The notes under the pieces are model-generated. The model saw only the letters and a program-made list of their open reading frames with translations. It did no database searches and was not told the DNA's origin. Shown here in pieces: positions 10,917 through 24,500 of a stretch of 64,000 bases of DNA; within the stretch, counting starts at the first letter, position 1; each line of letters opens with the position of its first letter. The position numbers and the translations under genes were made by a program. This stretch comes from Eopsaltria australis (taxonomy: Eukaryota; Chordata; Aves; Passeriformes; Petroicidae): contig JAVTVJ010000439.1 of the NCBI GenBank assembly GCA_034509425.1, positions 558,001 through 622,000 of the forward strand, given 5' to 3'.

Positions 10917-13473
10917 TCTCATCATTTGATGCTGTGGACTTTGTGGCAGTAGTGCTGTGTCTGATGTTTTTGAGGAAATATACTATTTTTAAAATATTCC
11001 TTTTATTTTTTTATACTCCTTTCATTTGTTACTCCAGCTCCTTTTGGGGGTCCTCCATTACTGTATTTTCACATTTAATCTGCCAGAATTTGACTGCTCT
11101 TTGTTTCTTCTTTGGATACCTTTGCTTGTTACAGATACCCTCTCATGTGTAATAACATTTTTTGCTTTATTTCTAGGCCAGACCTTGTGTTCAGACCTAT
11201 GTGCCAACCCTGTTGAGTGTCACCTCTAAGGTTTTTATTCTCCTATATAGCCTGAACTGCTTTTTAAGGGCTTTCTGTTTCTTTCTGCAGCTCCTGTTTT
11301 TGAAGATGAATGTAAGTCCTGTGGATTTGTTGTACTTTGTGTACTCCCCTGGGAGTGTGTGGCTGTAACAGAAGACTTTACTGAGACAAACTCTGGTACA
11401 GTTCCTTCAGCTGAATACTCTTGAGCTAAATCTTGTAAAACTTTAAAGCCCTTTAAAGGGTTCTATCTTCTCTTTTGGGTTCCCCAGACATCTCTTTGTG
11501 TTAATCGTGGATTGCTTGGGTTATGTCCTGATACATTTTTTCCTCACCTGAAGATGGATTATTAAAGTTCCAGCTGCATTTCCAGCTGTCATTTTCTGTG
11601 TGATTTCTCACACAACATATTTTATTGTTATCATCCTGGCTGGATGCTGCTTGTGCAGGTAATGTTGGTTTAAATCCAAGGTTGCTTTAACATAAGGCTT
11701 TATTCCCTCACCCCAACCCTGGCAAAGTCTGCTTGCTCCTTTCTGAACTTTGTAGCCTGCCATTGGAATGCCTTTCTGCTCCCAAATTTCCAGCATGCCT
11801 AGGATTTTGAAATCATTTAAGGGAAAAATTTAAATGAAAGCAAATGAGGCTCCCCTGCAGCTCTCTTCTATTTCTTAGTCCTCCAGTGTTTCTGTTGCAA
11901 TGTGTACCCTGTGGGCTTTGATTCCCTTCTTGCCACGTGGGTGAGATGTCAGTCTTTGTTTTCCCTACATGACTCTATCTATTCTGTGACTTATCCTATA
12001 TTTGAAAACAGACAATTTCCATATTTTCACCCATTATTGTGTTGTCATCACAAGCATGTGTTACCTTTATTTGCTTCCCTCACAGTTCCCTCTGACAGGT
12101 CCAGCAGAACTCCGGAAGTGCCACCAGGAGTTTCCAGGTTCTGGTGAAGTCTGTCACTCTTTGAGGCTCTCCTTATTGTAGAGGATGTGAACTCAATCCC
12201 AAAACCATGTGATCCATCCCAAAACAAAACCCCCAGGTGTTGGTACAGATGATGGTAGATTTTTGCAGTCACAATGACCAACATAATCTTTCTGGTTTGG
12301 ACTCAGAGCACACATGTTTTCAGAAGGATATTCCAGAGCTAAGAGAAAATGTGTCTGTTTCCACAGGGATGGATCCCCAGTGGAATAATTTTTTCTTTAA
12401 TGATCTTTCAGACTTGCTTCTGGAATATGATAATCCTGACATAATTCTGAATTTGTATGCCTCTCATTTGTTTCTGGAGAAGGATGGATTTAACTTTCTT
12501 GGAGTCAAAAACACACAGTGGTGGGTCCCTCAGGTGGTTGCTCCTGTACCTCAGGTCCCTCTGACTTCACCCAGCTCAGCCACTTTGGACACCAGTGGGA
12601 AACATCAGCAGGTTGCACTTTGAGCTTGCAAATAGCGTTTTATAAAGACTCTGTTCACACTTTGCCCATTTCATGTGGCAAACTGGGTACTGCCCCTCTT
12701 CAAGCTCCACTCCCATCTTCATTTCTTTATTGTGAAGATGTGATGGGGGTAGCCCATAGTGGCCATTGCATTTATTGAATTTATCCAAGCTCCTCATCCA
12801 TTGCTGTCCTCAAGCACAAAGACTTGAACCTGCTGACTTTTTAACCCATTGCTGAATTCCAGCAGCAGCCAAAGTTAGGAGGATTGTTGTAACTGTGGGG
12901 AGAGAGAAGCTCTGGGATCGCTGAGGAGGGTGTGGGACCTCTCCAGTGGAGACTGGAGAGAAGGATAAAGAGAATCTCCTGCCAGGGGTAAATCCTCCTG
13001 TGAGACAGGAAGGCAGGTTGAAATTAAGTTAAATTCCTGCACTGTTGGATCTGTAAAGGCTCAGATAATGTCTGAAAATTAGCTGTTTCTCCCTTGTAAA
13101 GCAGCTATTCATTACCATAAATCAAAACCTTTCAAGTAGGAAGAATGTCTTCCTCCTCTGTGAGTAGACAAAGGTTTATGTTCAGCTGAAGAACATAGCA
13201 CCAACCTCCAATTTAATCTGGGGGGTTGAAGCTGATGGAAAGCTATCTAGAAATGAGATTTAGGTAAGGAAGAAATTACTAAGCCATATTGTGAAGATAA
13301 GCTGGAGAACTCCTTATCAGAAAATGTGAATGATCAGGTTTAAAAAGTAAAATGTTCAAGAGGAAAGCAGAAAAACTAGTTAAAGGCAAAAACATTGGAA
13401 ATTATTACATGTATAAAATACAATCCTGGCTCTGAGCTACAAATATTTGTGGGCTGAGACAGTAGGAGTGATA

Positions 13474-13519
13474 GGCAAAATATAATATCTACTTGGCAAA
13501 ATATAATATCTACTTGGCA
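13474..13519. repeat. 21-bp tandem duplication
   Basis: The unit GGCAAAATATAATATCTACTT occurs twice without mismatch and starts a third time (GGCA), 46 bp in all. The exact identity points to a recent replication-slippage duplication. Confidence 0.95.
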
Positions 13520-14710
13520 TGTGTTTTTAGATATATATGTTTTTCCCCAGTGACCAATGGTGAAAACCTGTTAGAGACAAGTTGCTGGCATAGATGAGCC
13601 TTTCAACTGAGCAGCCACTGTCATATACTGGGGAAATGCTACAGAAAAAAATAATTAATGAGAGGGCATGTAAAATATTGCTACGAGTAATTATCTTGTT
13701 AGATTTCTCACACATTAATTGCTTAAATTATATAGCTAACTTTAACCACCTTGATATGCAATTGCAGATCAATTAATTCATTTTTCAGAATTGTAATTGA
13801 AGATTTTTTTAGAGTGAGGACTAAGTATTTTCATCACACAGTTCAGCGGGGTTGTGTATCAGATTGGCTGTGCAGCATCCTGGATTTCCCTTAGGAAAAG
13901 TCCAAATGGGACTATTGGCAGCTCTAAAAGTAGGGAACACTTTCCTGTCAGAAATGTTACTGATGCTGAGTGAACTGAGTGAAATGTGCCCTTTTGGGAT
14001 TTCAGTCTGGCTGCCTCACCTTATCTCACCTGAGGAAATGTTCTGATCATTTTATACACAGTGCTTGATAAATGTGTGATGAAAAGAGATGTGTGCAGAC
14101 ACTGTTTAGAAAAGAACAGCTAAAATTAGGAAGTGTTTCACAACTCCTGCATCGTTTGAAGCCCTTTCCTGGGTGCTTCTGTCAGGGTATTCCTTTGTGT
14201 TTATGGGAGGGGATTTGTATCGTGCTAATTTACTCCCAAACTTGGGAAATAAACAGGTTAAAGGCAAAGCATAAAGTAGGAAAAAAGCTCAAACAACAAA
14301 ACAGCAATGCTAAACTGATGCTCAGAGTTAGTCCCAGAGGTGCCTGTGCCTGGCTGTGCAGTGAATTTGCAAGCTCTGCCAAAGGATAGGTTGGCAAAAC
14401 TCAGCTGAAACACCAACTGAAAGTCAGTGGCTCAAATGATTTGCTTGACTGAAGTTTCCTTGCTCATTGTTATTTAAACATTCCAAGTTCAGTTTTTGAA
14501 AAAGATGAACCAGAAGGAATAGGGACCTTGGTTCCTTCCTGGGTGGAGCTTCAATGCCAGTTTGTGTGGGCATAGGGCTGGAGCACTGATAAATTCTCTG
14601 TGCCCATCTCTATTTCTTTACATTGGCAAGCAGTGAGGTTTGCAGCCAATTCCCACACCCCATTTGCAATTTAATTCACTGTTCTGTCATGCTCCAGAGT
14701 GAACTTTTGG

Positions 14711-14807
14711 AAACAAAACCCCAAAAACCCAACAAAAAAAATTCCACCCCCTCAAAAAACCCCAAAACAAAACCTTCAAACCCCTCACATTGTTCCCCCA
14801 AAAACTT
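14711..14807. repeat. A/C-rich low-complexity tract
   Basis: Runs of A alternate with CC or CCCC, giving Lys/Pro/Asn/Thr-rich artefactual translation. It is similar in style, on the opposite strand, to the G/T tract near 3.8-3.95 kb. Confidence 0.8.
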
Positions 14808-17800
14808 CAGCTTCCTCAAGGATATCGTTGTTGTAGATGAAACAAAGGAGGATTAAGAAGAGAAGGAATATAATAAAAATTTGGTGCTGCTCCTTAGGTA
14901 CCCATTAATGTGCTGAGAAACAGCCTTTCACCCCAGGTTATCACACCTGGCAGAAACACAGTCAGAGTTGTGAAAAGCCTCCCTTTCTTCCTCTTCCTCT
15001 TCTTGACTCTCCTGTAAATAAAAAACTTTAGTCTTAGCTTCTTTGCCAAAAAGGTAGTGCTTCCCAAATTTTTGAAGAGCATGGTTAACACTGATACTGG
15101 CAAATTTGATTTCTGATCTGAAAAAATTATTTGTGTTATAGTTAATTCAGATCTGAAGCTTGAGAAGGCTTTATTTCATCCTGAATAACCTGACAAAGAC
15201 TCACATATAAGTAAGAAAGACTAATAACTTCTTCTTTCGAAGGAAACTTGAAAACTGTTCCTGAGAACCCTCCAAACCCCTTGCACTGTGTGTGTCGTTT
15301 GGACTTAGAACCTTAAAACATCTTTAGGTCCTTATTTCTTCTCACTGCAACTGGATTTAGGAAATTAAATGTCTTTCAAAGACTTTTAAAAATCTGTGCT
15401 CCATTAACTCATCCGAAGGTGGATCAGAGACAAGAATCCAACTCAACTTTTTGGATCTTGATGCAATTGAAATGATCATAAAGTCATTGTTCAGAAAGCA
15501 AAAATAAAATTAAATGTAGGGTGAAAGCCAAGTGCATCTTTGCAATTGCGGCTCTCACTCTTCTCCCTGGGAGTGAGGGGTCCTCTCCCAAGGGTGTTTT
15601 AGACCTGACAATTATCCCAGCACAGGTGAGAGATGCTGGGGGTGGAGGGGGGGGTGTCTGTCAGATTAAGGACACTTCTGGAGGGAGCTGTGAAGATAAG
15701 AATGCTGGCAAGATGTAACATGGGCAGAGTCTGGCTGACTCTAACACTTGTCTGCTGAATCCATTTGAAACAGGCTCCTTCCTCTGTTTCCTTTCATACA
15801 TTTTCCATTTTTATGAAGTAAAAACTTTATGGTTAAGCAAAGTAAGCACCTACCTGTGCTAGAAAGTTTTGAGCAGAACCAATGCAGGAATGCAAAACAT
15901 CCATTAGCATTCCTTTCCTTTTGAAACCTGGTGAAGAGATAAATCTGATTCTTGCAGTGTATCACCAGGGAGCAAAAATAGTTTTTTCCTTTTCCACACT
16001 ACCCAATAATGGCGTGGATGTTTGCAATTTAGATTATAGACTCTGTGTAATCAGCTTCCTTGGTCTGAGCACTTGTACAGGATCTAAGCACAACAAGATA
16101 TTGATCTCAGCAGGAGCTGCAATGCAAACAATATTAAATAAACAGTTTGAAAAAGCTGAGGCAGAAACACAAATCCTACTATTTATTCGAGAACAATATT
16201 CCAAATTCAGATTCTGCTAACATCTATGTGAGTTTATAAATACCTTATTTACATGTAAATGGCCCTAAAAAAGGCTGCAAGGTGCTGGTCTCAGAGGACA
16301 TTATTGTCTTTGCTTCCCCAGCCTCTTCCAGAAGCCACAGAATTTTTATCAGCCTAATCTCTGATCTTTGATCAAACTAATTTGAAGTTGTTGCACTTTA
16401 CACCCACAGATATATCAATTTTATTAGCTAAAATTCCGTATGCACAAACATAGCAAATAAATAGACACATTAAATAGTAAATGCTATTTTTACACTGCTT
16501 CTAGGAGTGGAGAAATCTCCTGAAATCTACAGGAATAGCACAATTTTTTCTTCAGGGAAAGCCATATTCTCTCCCCACACATTTGAAACTCTAAAGGCAT
16601 AAGGACTGAAGCTACAAGCAGCTTTATTCTGTCTTATATATTTGCACATACCAAGGACTTATCCCATTCTAGCCTCCTCTATAACATTCTTCTCTACTTG
16701 CCTGTTGGGTTTGCTCAAAGACATTCAGCTGTGCAAAATATCAGATTAGGATCATCTTTGCTATGTTAGATCAGCTAATTAGTACATGCTTTGTCTGCTC
16801 AATTAGAGGGAAAACCCAGCATGAAAATTTCCTTTGATCTAAACAGAGTTTACAAAAGCATCTCTGCGAAAATGAAAGTAGTGTTTCAGGCTTTCAGCTG
16901 GAATAATTTATACAGGGCCTGCTACTCCAGGGGGGAACAAGCTCACACTCTTAGGGAGAAGGAGGTTTTATTTTTATAAAGGTTGCACAGGATTTTCCAG
17001 CTCTGTTCAGAGAATTCGTCAGGTAAATGTCCAGGTTTCAATTCACACAGACTTTGTATCAGCTCCTCTGGTGTTCCTCACTCTGAATTACTCTTCAGTT
17101 TGCAGACATCAGGGTAATTAGTCCTTCACTCCTGCAGAATGGAGCAGTCAGCCCGTGAGAGCTGAGCCACTGTTCAAGCACAATCCAGGATTCTAAAGCA
17201 GGTGAGCTGTCAGAGCTGATCCTGTCAGCTCTGTGACTGAAATACCTGAGGGATCTCATTCCACACCTGGCCCTATCCCCCCTCCAAAGGGCTGCTGAGA
17301 GACTTTTGGGAAGCCAGAATCATCCCCAAACTGAAGCAGCTCCCAGGGATTCTTGTCTCCTCAGCTCTGTGCTGCTGCGATTGCCTCACGACTCTTCAGA
17401 TGATGCCTTTGGAGAGGTGATGAAAGAATGATATTCCAATCCCAGGCAAGCCCTGCCAGATACAAGGGATGAAGAGATACTGAGATTCAAGGTTCTTGTT
17501 TAACTGGATTTTGGCATCCAGAGCCAGAGTCCTGCTTCAGAATTCCAATGCTTCAGATATTCATGGAGCAACAGCTGGGCAGGGCACCTGAATTTTGGTG
17601 TAGACTGCCAATTTTCAAAGCCCAGTGAGTGTTCCTCAGCTTGCCAGGAACAGCATATGAAGGAAGAGCCATCCATTGCCTTGGTTTCAGAAGCTGCTTT
17701 TTGTCTGAGGGTTTTGACTTAAAAATGAATTGACAATCTTGGTCAGATAGTGAAAAAACTGCTTTGAAACCCTAATTTGAATAATTTTTATCCCAGAAAT

Positions 17801-18002
17801 TCAGCAGGCCCACCAAAATTTGGTCTGCTGTGGATTCAAGAGCCACTATCTTCTAAATATTCTTCTGAATTTGGGCTCAGGGAATGACACAGTGATGCAG
17901 AATAAGATATTTCACATTGCCTTGTGCTCATCAGCTGATTCATTTTTATAGAAGGCAAATAAAACAGTCAAGGAAGAGAGTTTGGGAGAGTTGAGAAAAG
18001 GT

Positions 18003-18060
18003 TAAAAACCCCAAAAAACCACAACAAAATCAACCCCCAAACCCAACAGAAGCAAACAAA
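18003..18060. repeat. A/C-rich low-complexity tract
   Basis: A short stretch of A runs broken by C runs, overlapping the 3' end of the minus-strand open frame at 18030-18539. Confidence 0.75.
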
Positions 18061-18539
18061 GCATCCCCACCCAGAAGATGTATTTTTTTACAAACAGAAG
18101 ACCTCTGTGAGAATTCTGACAGATGCAGTGTGCATTTCTTAGTCTGCCATATCACAAGAGGTGAATGGCATCCATTGTAGCAGGTAAAGACAATCCTAAA
18201 AAATTCTTTCTTTGGATCATTCTCCAGAGCTGAACATCCTGAGTGTGTGGTGCTTCCCACTCTTCCAGACAGGAGGTAGAAAAAAAGGACTTTTCTCCCT
18301 ATAAAGTTTAACAGCTCAACCTCTGAAATGATGAATGTGGATAGAAACAGAACAGATGGGATTTGTTTGTTATTAAGATTGAATAAGAAAGGCCTTGATA
18401 ACAGCGTATAAAATAATGAATAATCCAGGAAAGAAAGTTGGAATTTAGGTCCTCTGTGATTCACAACATGAGAGAGATGATATTGAATGAAACTGAAAAA
18501 TAGCACGTTCAGAACTGGCAAAATGAAGCATTTCTTCAT
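18030..18539 (-). other. 169-codon ATG open frame, coding status doubtful
   Basis: A minus-strand frame opens with an ATG at 18539-18537 and runs 169 codons. Its first 26 residues (MKKCFILPVLNVLFFSFIQY...) are basic then hydrophobic and would score as signal-peptide-like. The rest has no motif I recognise, no repeat and no clear composition bias. Its 3' end runs into an A/C low-complexity tract. I see no convincing promoter or poly(A) context. An open frame of this length is uncommon but possible by chance in 64 kb of this base composition. It is listed so that it can be tested, not as an established gene. Confidence 0.12.
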
Positions 18540-21500
18540 ATGGCATCTGATTTCACTGTGTAGCTAAATGCCAAGAAAGTTGCTAAGGCAAGAACTCAGG
18601 ATGAGAAATGGAGAAGAGAGTTACAGAACCAACCACAGATCAGGGACTCAGTATTTGCTGCTAAAAAGTAAAGAAAGTTAAAAAAGAAATGATTTTATGA
18701 TTGTGATGAATACAGTCAGGTGCCAGCTTAGCCAACTCAGTTTTATGGTCTCTCAGGTTTATACTACTGACCAAAAGCAACCACATCTTTCTGTTGCCTT
18801 TCCAGCTGCCTGATATTTATATTTTGGAGGGAAGAATGATCTTTGGCATCACTTTTGTGTGAAGAGCCCGTAGGTGGCAGGACAATGCCTGTGCCAGCAA
18901 ACAGGACAGGTGACCTTGGTGCCAGTGTCCTCACAGCTCCCAGCACTGCTGCTCACCTGGCCCTGAGTGACCCCTGGCTTCAATGAGGTCCTTTCAAAGG
19001 TGCTGCTGGTCAGTGGGAGGCAAACTCCCAGCCTGGCTGTCACCAGAGCACTGCTGAGGAGCTGTGCCAGCAGTGAGGTCTCCAGGGGCTGGATCTATGG
19101 GCTGGGCACTCCAGCACCTGCAGCAGCCCAGGGAAGGAGGTGCTTCTCACAGAGAGCCCCAGCCAAGGGTGCTGTGGTGTCTGGGCCCCACCAATGGTTG
19201 GAATCTTCTCATCCTCTGGCCAAGGAAGAGAATTGACTGCTATATTCCCAGGTTTCAAGTTCTGTTTAGCTTCTGTAGTACCCAGAGGAGATATTTTGCT
19301 GTGTGTGTATTTCTGAGATGAAGCAAGAAAAGCTTTGAAATACAGAATTGTTTCCCCTCTGTCTCATCCAGCTGCCACAATGAACAGCAAGGTCCCAGGA
19401 GGGCACACTTCTATAAGGCACAGTAACAGGTATTTTGTGATGTTTATTGAGTGCATCTTCTGAGTGCTGCAATTTGGAGCATTGAGGGGCAAGGATCTGT
19501 CAGGAACTGCACACCTACATCCACTACACGCTTCTAAAAACCACTCTCCAAACGAATTGTGTACAAGCATAAAGATTGTGTTGGCATTTCTGTACTTTGA
19601 AGACTGTGTTTCATCTTCTGCCAGGAAGGGAACAAAAATGCATTTTTCCCTGAATTGACTCTCTCTTCTTTAAGCTGAGCCATTTGAAACAGAGGATATT
19701 TCTGGGGACTGCCTCACCCATGTATGGATTTCTTCCCTCCTGTTATCTGCACCTACAGGGATGCTGTGTTGAAGACTGACCTTACACCGAGCTCCAGTTC
19801 TGCCCTAAAATGAGCTTTCTGTAATCACTCAAGCTTTGCCACTTGCTTCTGTCAGTGGACAGTTTGGCACAGAATTGCCTGGGATGGATTTTTTCTGTTT
19901 TTATTATTCTTGAAATAATTTTAGAGGAGCTGAGTTCGGGGATACAGGGGATTAAAGAGCTGTGGTGGGCTCTGTCACACAACCAAGCACCCACCAGCTC
20001 CTTGCTCATTGCCCTTTGCAGCAGGTGGGGGAGAGAATCAGAAGAGAAAAAAAAAACAACTTGGGGGGTTGGAATGAAGGCAGAAAGAAGAGGTGATGCA
20101 AAGGAAGACACTCATCACTTCCCACCAGCTGACTGATGCCCAGCAGGTCTCTGAACAGTGGCTTTTTTGCAAAGACTTCCCCTGTGCTATTGCTGAGCAT
20201 GATATTTTATGGCACAGAACATCCCTTGATCAGTGTGGGTCTCCTCTGTGTCCCCTCAGCCTCCTGCCCACCCCCAGCCCACTTGCTGAGGGGACAGACT
20301 GCGAACCAGAGCTCTGGAAGCTGTGTGAGCACTGTTTGGCAATAGCTAAACCACGGGTGTGATATCAGCCCTGTTTTAGTCACAAATCCAAAGCACGGCA
20401 CCATATGGGCTGTTAGGAAAAGGATTAACTCTGTCCCAGCCAGACCCAACACAGGGACATAACAGCAACCCTCACAATATTAGAAAAGCAAATACTTTTA
20501 TGGATTTCATGCCTGTTGTTGTGCTTTAACTCCCCACTGCTTGGTACTTTACCGAGACTTGGGCTGTGCATCAGCCAAACTGGGAAATCAGAACTCTGTG
20601 TATTCACTGGCTGAGGTCAGTGGTGGTGCTGCCATTCCTTTCAGCAGACCCAGAATTCACTTTTTTTTTATTCCCAAGGTTCAAATCTTGCTACAGGTTC
20701 AGACAGAAAGGATTCAGAGGGAATCAAAATCCAGGCAAAGTATTAATTGCCTCATTGGATCTGCAATCTTTGATGAGATCTTTAGTTCAGAGCACCATCA
20801 GACTGATGGAGAAAGCCATTAATGAAATGCTGAACGTCTGCATCACCACCCTTTGCTTCTGCTCACAAAGCCACACAGCACCTGTGCCTGGTTCTGGCTG
20901 CTCTTCTGCTCCACAGGGATTAAGGGCAAGTCTCATCTGACAGGAGCCCACAGGGACCTGTTCTTGCTCATTTCCAGGATTCACACATTCTGATAGCCTG
21001 GCTGTGGGATAACACCCTGTATCAGCAATAGAGGGCAGACAGTATCAAAATTGTTCCATTGGAGAGATTTCACACAACAGTGAGCAATTATTCTGAATGC
21101 CTTTGAAGATTGGGGTAGACTTGACTGCACTGGAAGCTGATAAAATGGTTCATTTGTCCCATTCTTCTGTTTATCACAAGTCATTCATTTTAACAGGCTG
21201 TTTCCAGTTCTTCTCCTGAACTTTACATAAGACTTCCTAAAAAACCTTTTTACTTTTGCATATCAGGGCATTCAACAGGAGGCTCAAAACCAGGTGTGCC
21301 TAAGGAGATTAAAATTACTAAAAAGATGGTGTTACTGACAATTGTTTGTTGTTCATAATAGAGTTATGCTCTGTGATGCAATATAATGCAATAGTGCCTT
21401 AGACTGAAAGACACAATGCACAGATAAACACTGGGAACAGAGAACCCCTTGGATCATAATTATAATGGGAATGGGAGGGCTGAGCCCCTGCAAACCTGTT

Positions 21501-24500
21501 ATGGGAGTTTGGGTAAATCAATTCATGAGGCATCAAGTAGAGAATAAAATGTTCTCCCTTTAATGTCTTCTGGAGAACCTGTCCCTTATCTTTACCATGA
21601 AAAAATGTTTGTGGTTTGGCTACAAAATAAACCCACATTTAATTCCGAGTCTTACAGTGATATCACAATATGATCTGCAACCTTTGAGTACAGAGACCCT
21701 TGTGTGTATTAAAAACTTGAGAATTCTCCCCAAAAACAGTAATCCTGAGGGATTTACTGAGGGTGATTGAGAGTTACAACACAAAGAATTGCACGTAGAC
21801 TTCCTGAACTCAAGTTCTAGGCCAGAACCAAAACCACATCTTAGCCTGTCAAGGAGGAGCTGTGTAATTCCTAAGAAAGTGTGAAACTGGGATGCTGCAC
21901 AGTTTCCCTGGGTATAAAGTTTAGGCTATTTCCCTGGAAATAGGATAAAAATAGGGATTCTGGAGATAATAATTTAAGTGAAACTGGATGCTTTTATTGG
22001 CAGATAAGCACCTCAGTAGGCACCTGGACTTACACAGTATAAAAATAAATCTTATCTATTTCTATATACGGAAATATATTTAGAAGTTATAAATACAAAT
22101 ATATTCACATATAAAATATCTCTTTGGGCTAAGCATGAGGTAATAAAAAAATGAAAAGGTTTCTGATTGTAAATCACCTTTCTGCAGTTACTTTGATGTG
22201 ATGGGTTGAAATGTGATTTGTTATTGTCAAGAGGAATTGTATTTTGGAGACAGATTTTGAATTAAATTGACTTTATTTACTAATGTTTTGCATCTTTGAA
22301 GTTCCATTTGTCTGATAAAGATTTTTACATTGTTCAGCATCTACTCCATTAATTATGAATTTTACTGGGGGGGATGAACAGGAAACACTTTGAAATTTTC
22401 TCTCCACAAAACAGATGGGTCCTTTAAATTTTGTGCCATTATCCCTGCATTCTGCACAGCAAAGCAGGAGCTTCAGTCTTATTTACTTCAGTGGGGTATT
22501 GACAACATTATCACTGAGCCAGATTCATCTGGCAGGTTTTTATGAGCTGCTTCATCACCAGGCTTGACTACAGGCTGAAAAGTTTGAGAAGTCCAGTTGT
22601 TCCCATCTGTGCCGGCCCTGCTGTTTCCACAGCTGCAGGAGATGCCTAAGAAAGTTCCAGAACCAAGGGGGTACGTGGTCTGGAGCCCCCATTCAGAGCT
22701 GGGACTTCACTGAGAGCCTTGCAATTAACTCATCCTGGGGAAATTCTGCCCTGGACGTGCTGGAGCCAGGCCAGCCCGACAGCTGCAGTTACCAAGGCGC
22801 AGGATATGAGGGGAAATGAGACTCCAAGCAAGGTTCTCCACACCATATGTCTGGGGACTGCTCAAGGCCTTAGACTTTATGTAACAAAGCAATTCCATGA
22901 CAAGATGCTGTTTAACCATATTTCCTCCTGGTGCTGCTCGCTGGGGAGGACTGGGCTCTTGTAGGAGGCATTTTCAGTGATCACAGAGGGTGGTTTGCCC
23001 AGTCGTTGCTAATTACCAAGATCTTAATTTGCTAGCACCAGGAATTCCCCTCAGGCTCCCAACATTATTGAATTAAGTCCTGGCAAAGACAATTAGCTAC
23101 TCTTGGAAACGTCTGTTGCAGTCTCTGGGAGATGTGGGGATGCTATTTATTTATTTGAGTTGAGGAACATTTTTTTTCCCCTCAGTTGCTCTGAATTCTG
23201 TGCAGTCCATTCAGAGGGATTTATTTCACTTTGTAGGACTTGCCATTGCTGTGGGGAATGAAGGTTCTGTTGCCTTTTTGTCTTTTCCTTCACAAACACT
23301 CTACACATGGGGTTCTGTCACCTAAACCTGTTCAGAATGTCCCACTAAGCCTCTCTGCATGTGATCTATTTGCCAAATCTGTGCTGAGATTACAGGCAGC
23401 TTAACTGCTTTGTGCAGTGTGCCTGTCCATTTCAGTTCTGTGATGCACACAGAAATGGGAGGGTGGTATCTAAATTGTACCGAGCAGGAGAGGAGGCATC
23501 CCTGGCTGCAGGGAGAGAGAGTGGAAGAGATTCCTGTGCCACTTCTTCATTTAAGCAGTCTGGTATTCCTGTAGAAGGAATGGGAAAGCTCTGGAAGTTT
23601 TGTCTTCATAGCACACACGAGCTGTGGAGTTTTTCATGTTTGCTTGGAGGAAGGAGATGTGATTAACAATACCTGAGTGCCCAAGGCAGCAGAGAAATCA
23701 TTTTGGGTTCACACTCATTTTGCTTGGAAAAGTGAAAGTGTGGGGAGTGCTTCTTCTGGCTTGTTTCCCTCTGGGTAGAAAATCCAGGGTCAGATACATA
23801 TCAGACTTTTGGTGTTGAAGGATCCTAGAAGGCTGATCATATTTTTTACTGTTGATTTATATCATTATAGGTTATGAGCATTCTAGGAATGGTCCAGGAC
23901 ATGTTTAATGTGTTGTTCATCTGTCAGCATTCCTTTTATTTGAGTTATGGTAATTTATATGAGTCCTGATGCATTGGATGTGATTCTGATGAGACAGATG
24001 ATTACAGAGTAGACAGGAAAGAAGAAAGAGTGAATGGAGTGACAAGGAGGTAAAAACATAATTTGTGAAATTTAAAACAAATTGGAGAGAGAAATCTAAG
24101 TTGAAGAACATGGTAAATAAAGTTTAAGGTATGTTTTAATGGACAGAAATGCACAAGTGTAGCTACAACATTCTAGTCTGCCCTAGCCAGATATGAACAA
24201 GCTCTGAAACAGAAACCTTATTATTACATTTAGGGGGATGTGTGATGCCGTTCTTGTAGCTCATGGATGGTGATACAAACATGGACAAGACAGAAATTTG
24301 TGCACCTCTCAGTCTCAGTGTGCCAAAACAAAAGTTGATCCAGGACAGGGAAGACACTGTGGATCCTGTCAACTCATTCAACAGGCAGAGAATTCTCCTG
24401 GAAGATTCCTTGGCTCAGTTCTCAGAATTCTTGCTACCTGACCTGAGAGCTTTGTTCATGATGTAAAGGCCCTAGAAGAAGGCTTGAAGAAGGACTACTA

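Larger units (their letters stand above)
9147..11810 (-). mobile_element. Old CR1 LINE with decayed endonuclease and RT, minus strand
   Basis: Read on the minus strand this is a long, degraded CR1. The endonuclease part is visible at 11608-11796 as a 62-residue frame: 'GYKVQKGASRLCQGWGEGIKPYVK' occupies the place of the family's GYK-rich, RRGGGVALYVK-like segment. Lower in coordinate, near 9920-9960, 'DFEKPFEKV' stands for the RT motif DFSKAFDKV. Near 9800 'SSGVLQG' stands for SGVPQGS, and near 9725 'KFPESFKVV' stands for the FADDTK motif, so the catalytic Asp pair is lost. 'NSDKCKVMLM'-like coding follows near 9610. The 3' end near 9147-9200 reads like an older CR1 terminus ('ttggatgagccttctgtctga...ttcttacat'). 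Stops and frameshifts are frequent and the element is dead. It is interrupted by a younger LTR at 10514-10911. The right edge is approximate. Confidence 0.75.

Noticed and set aside
12237..12623. 128-codon plus-strand frame next to the old CR1
   Set aside because: Starts at TTG, no recognisable domain, and lies where eroded repeat sequence is likely.
15636..15655. G-rich run suggestive of a G-quadruplex
   Set aside because: Only about three usable G-tracts, so it does not meet the usual four-tract pattern.
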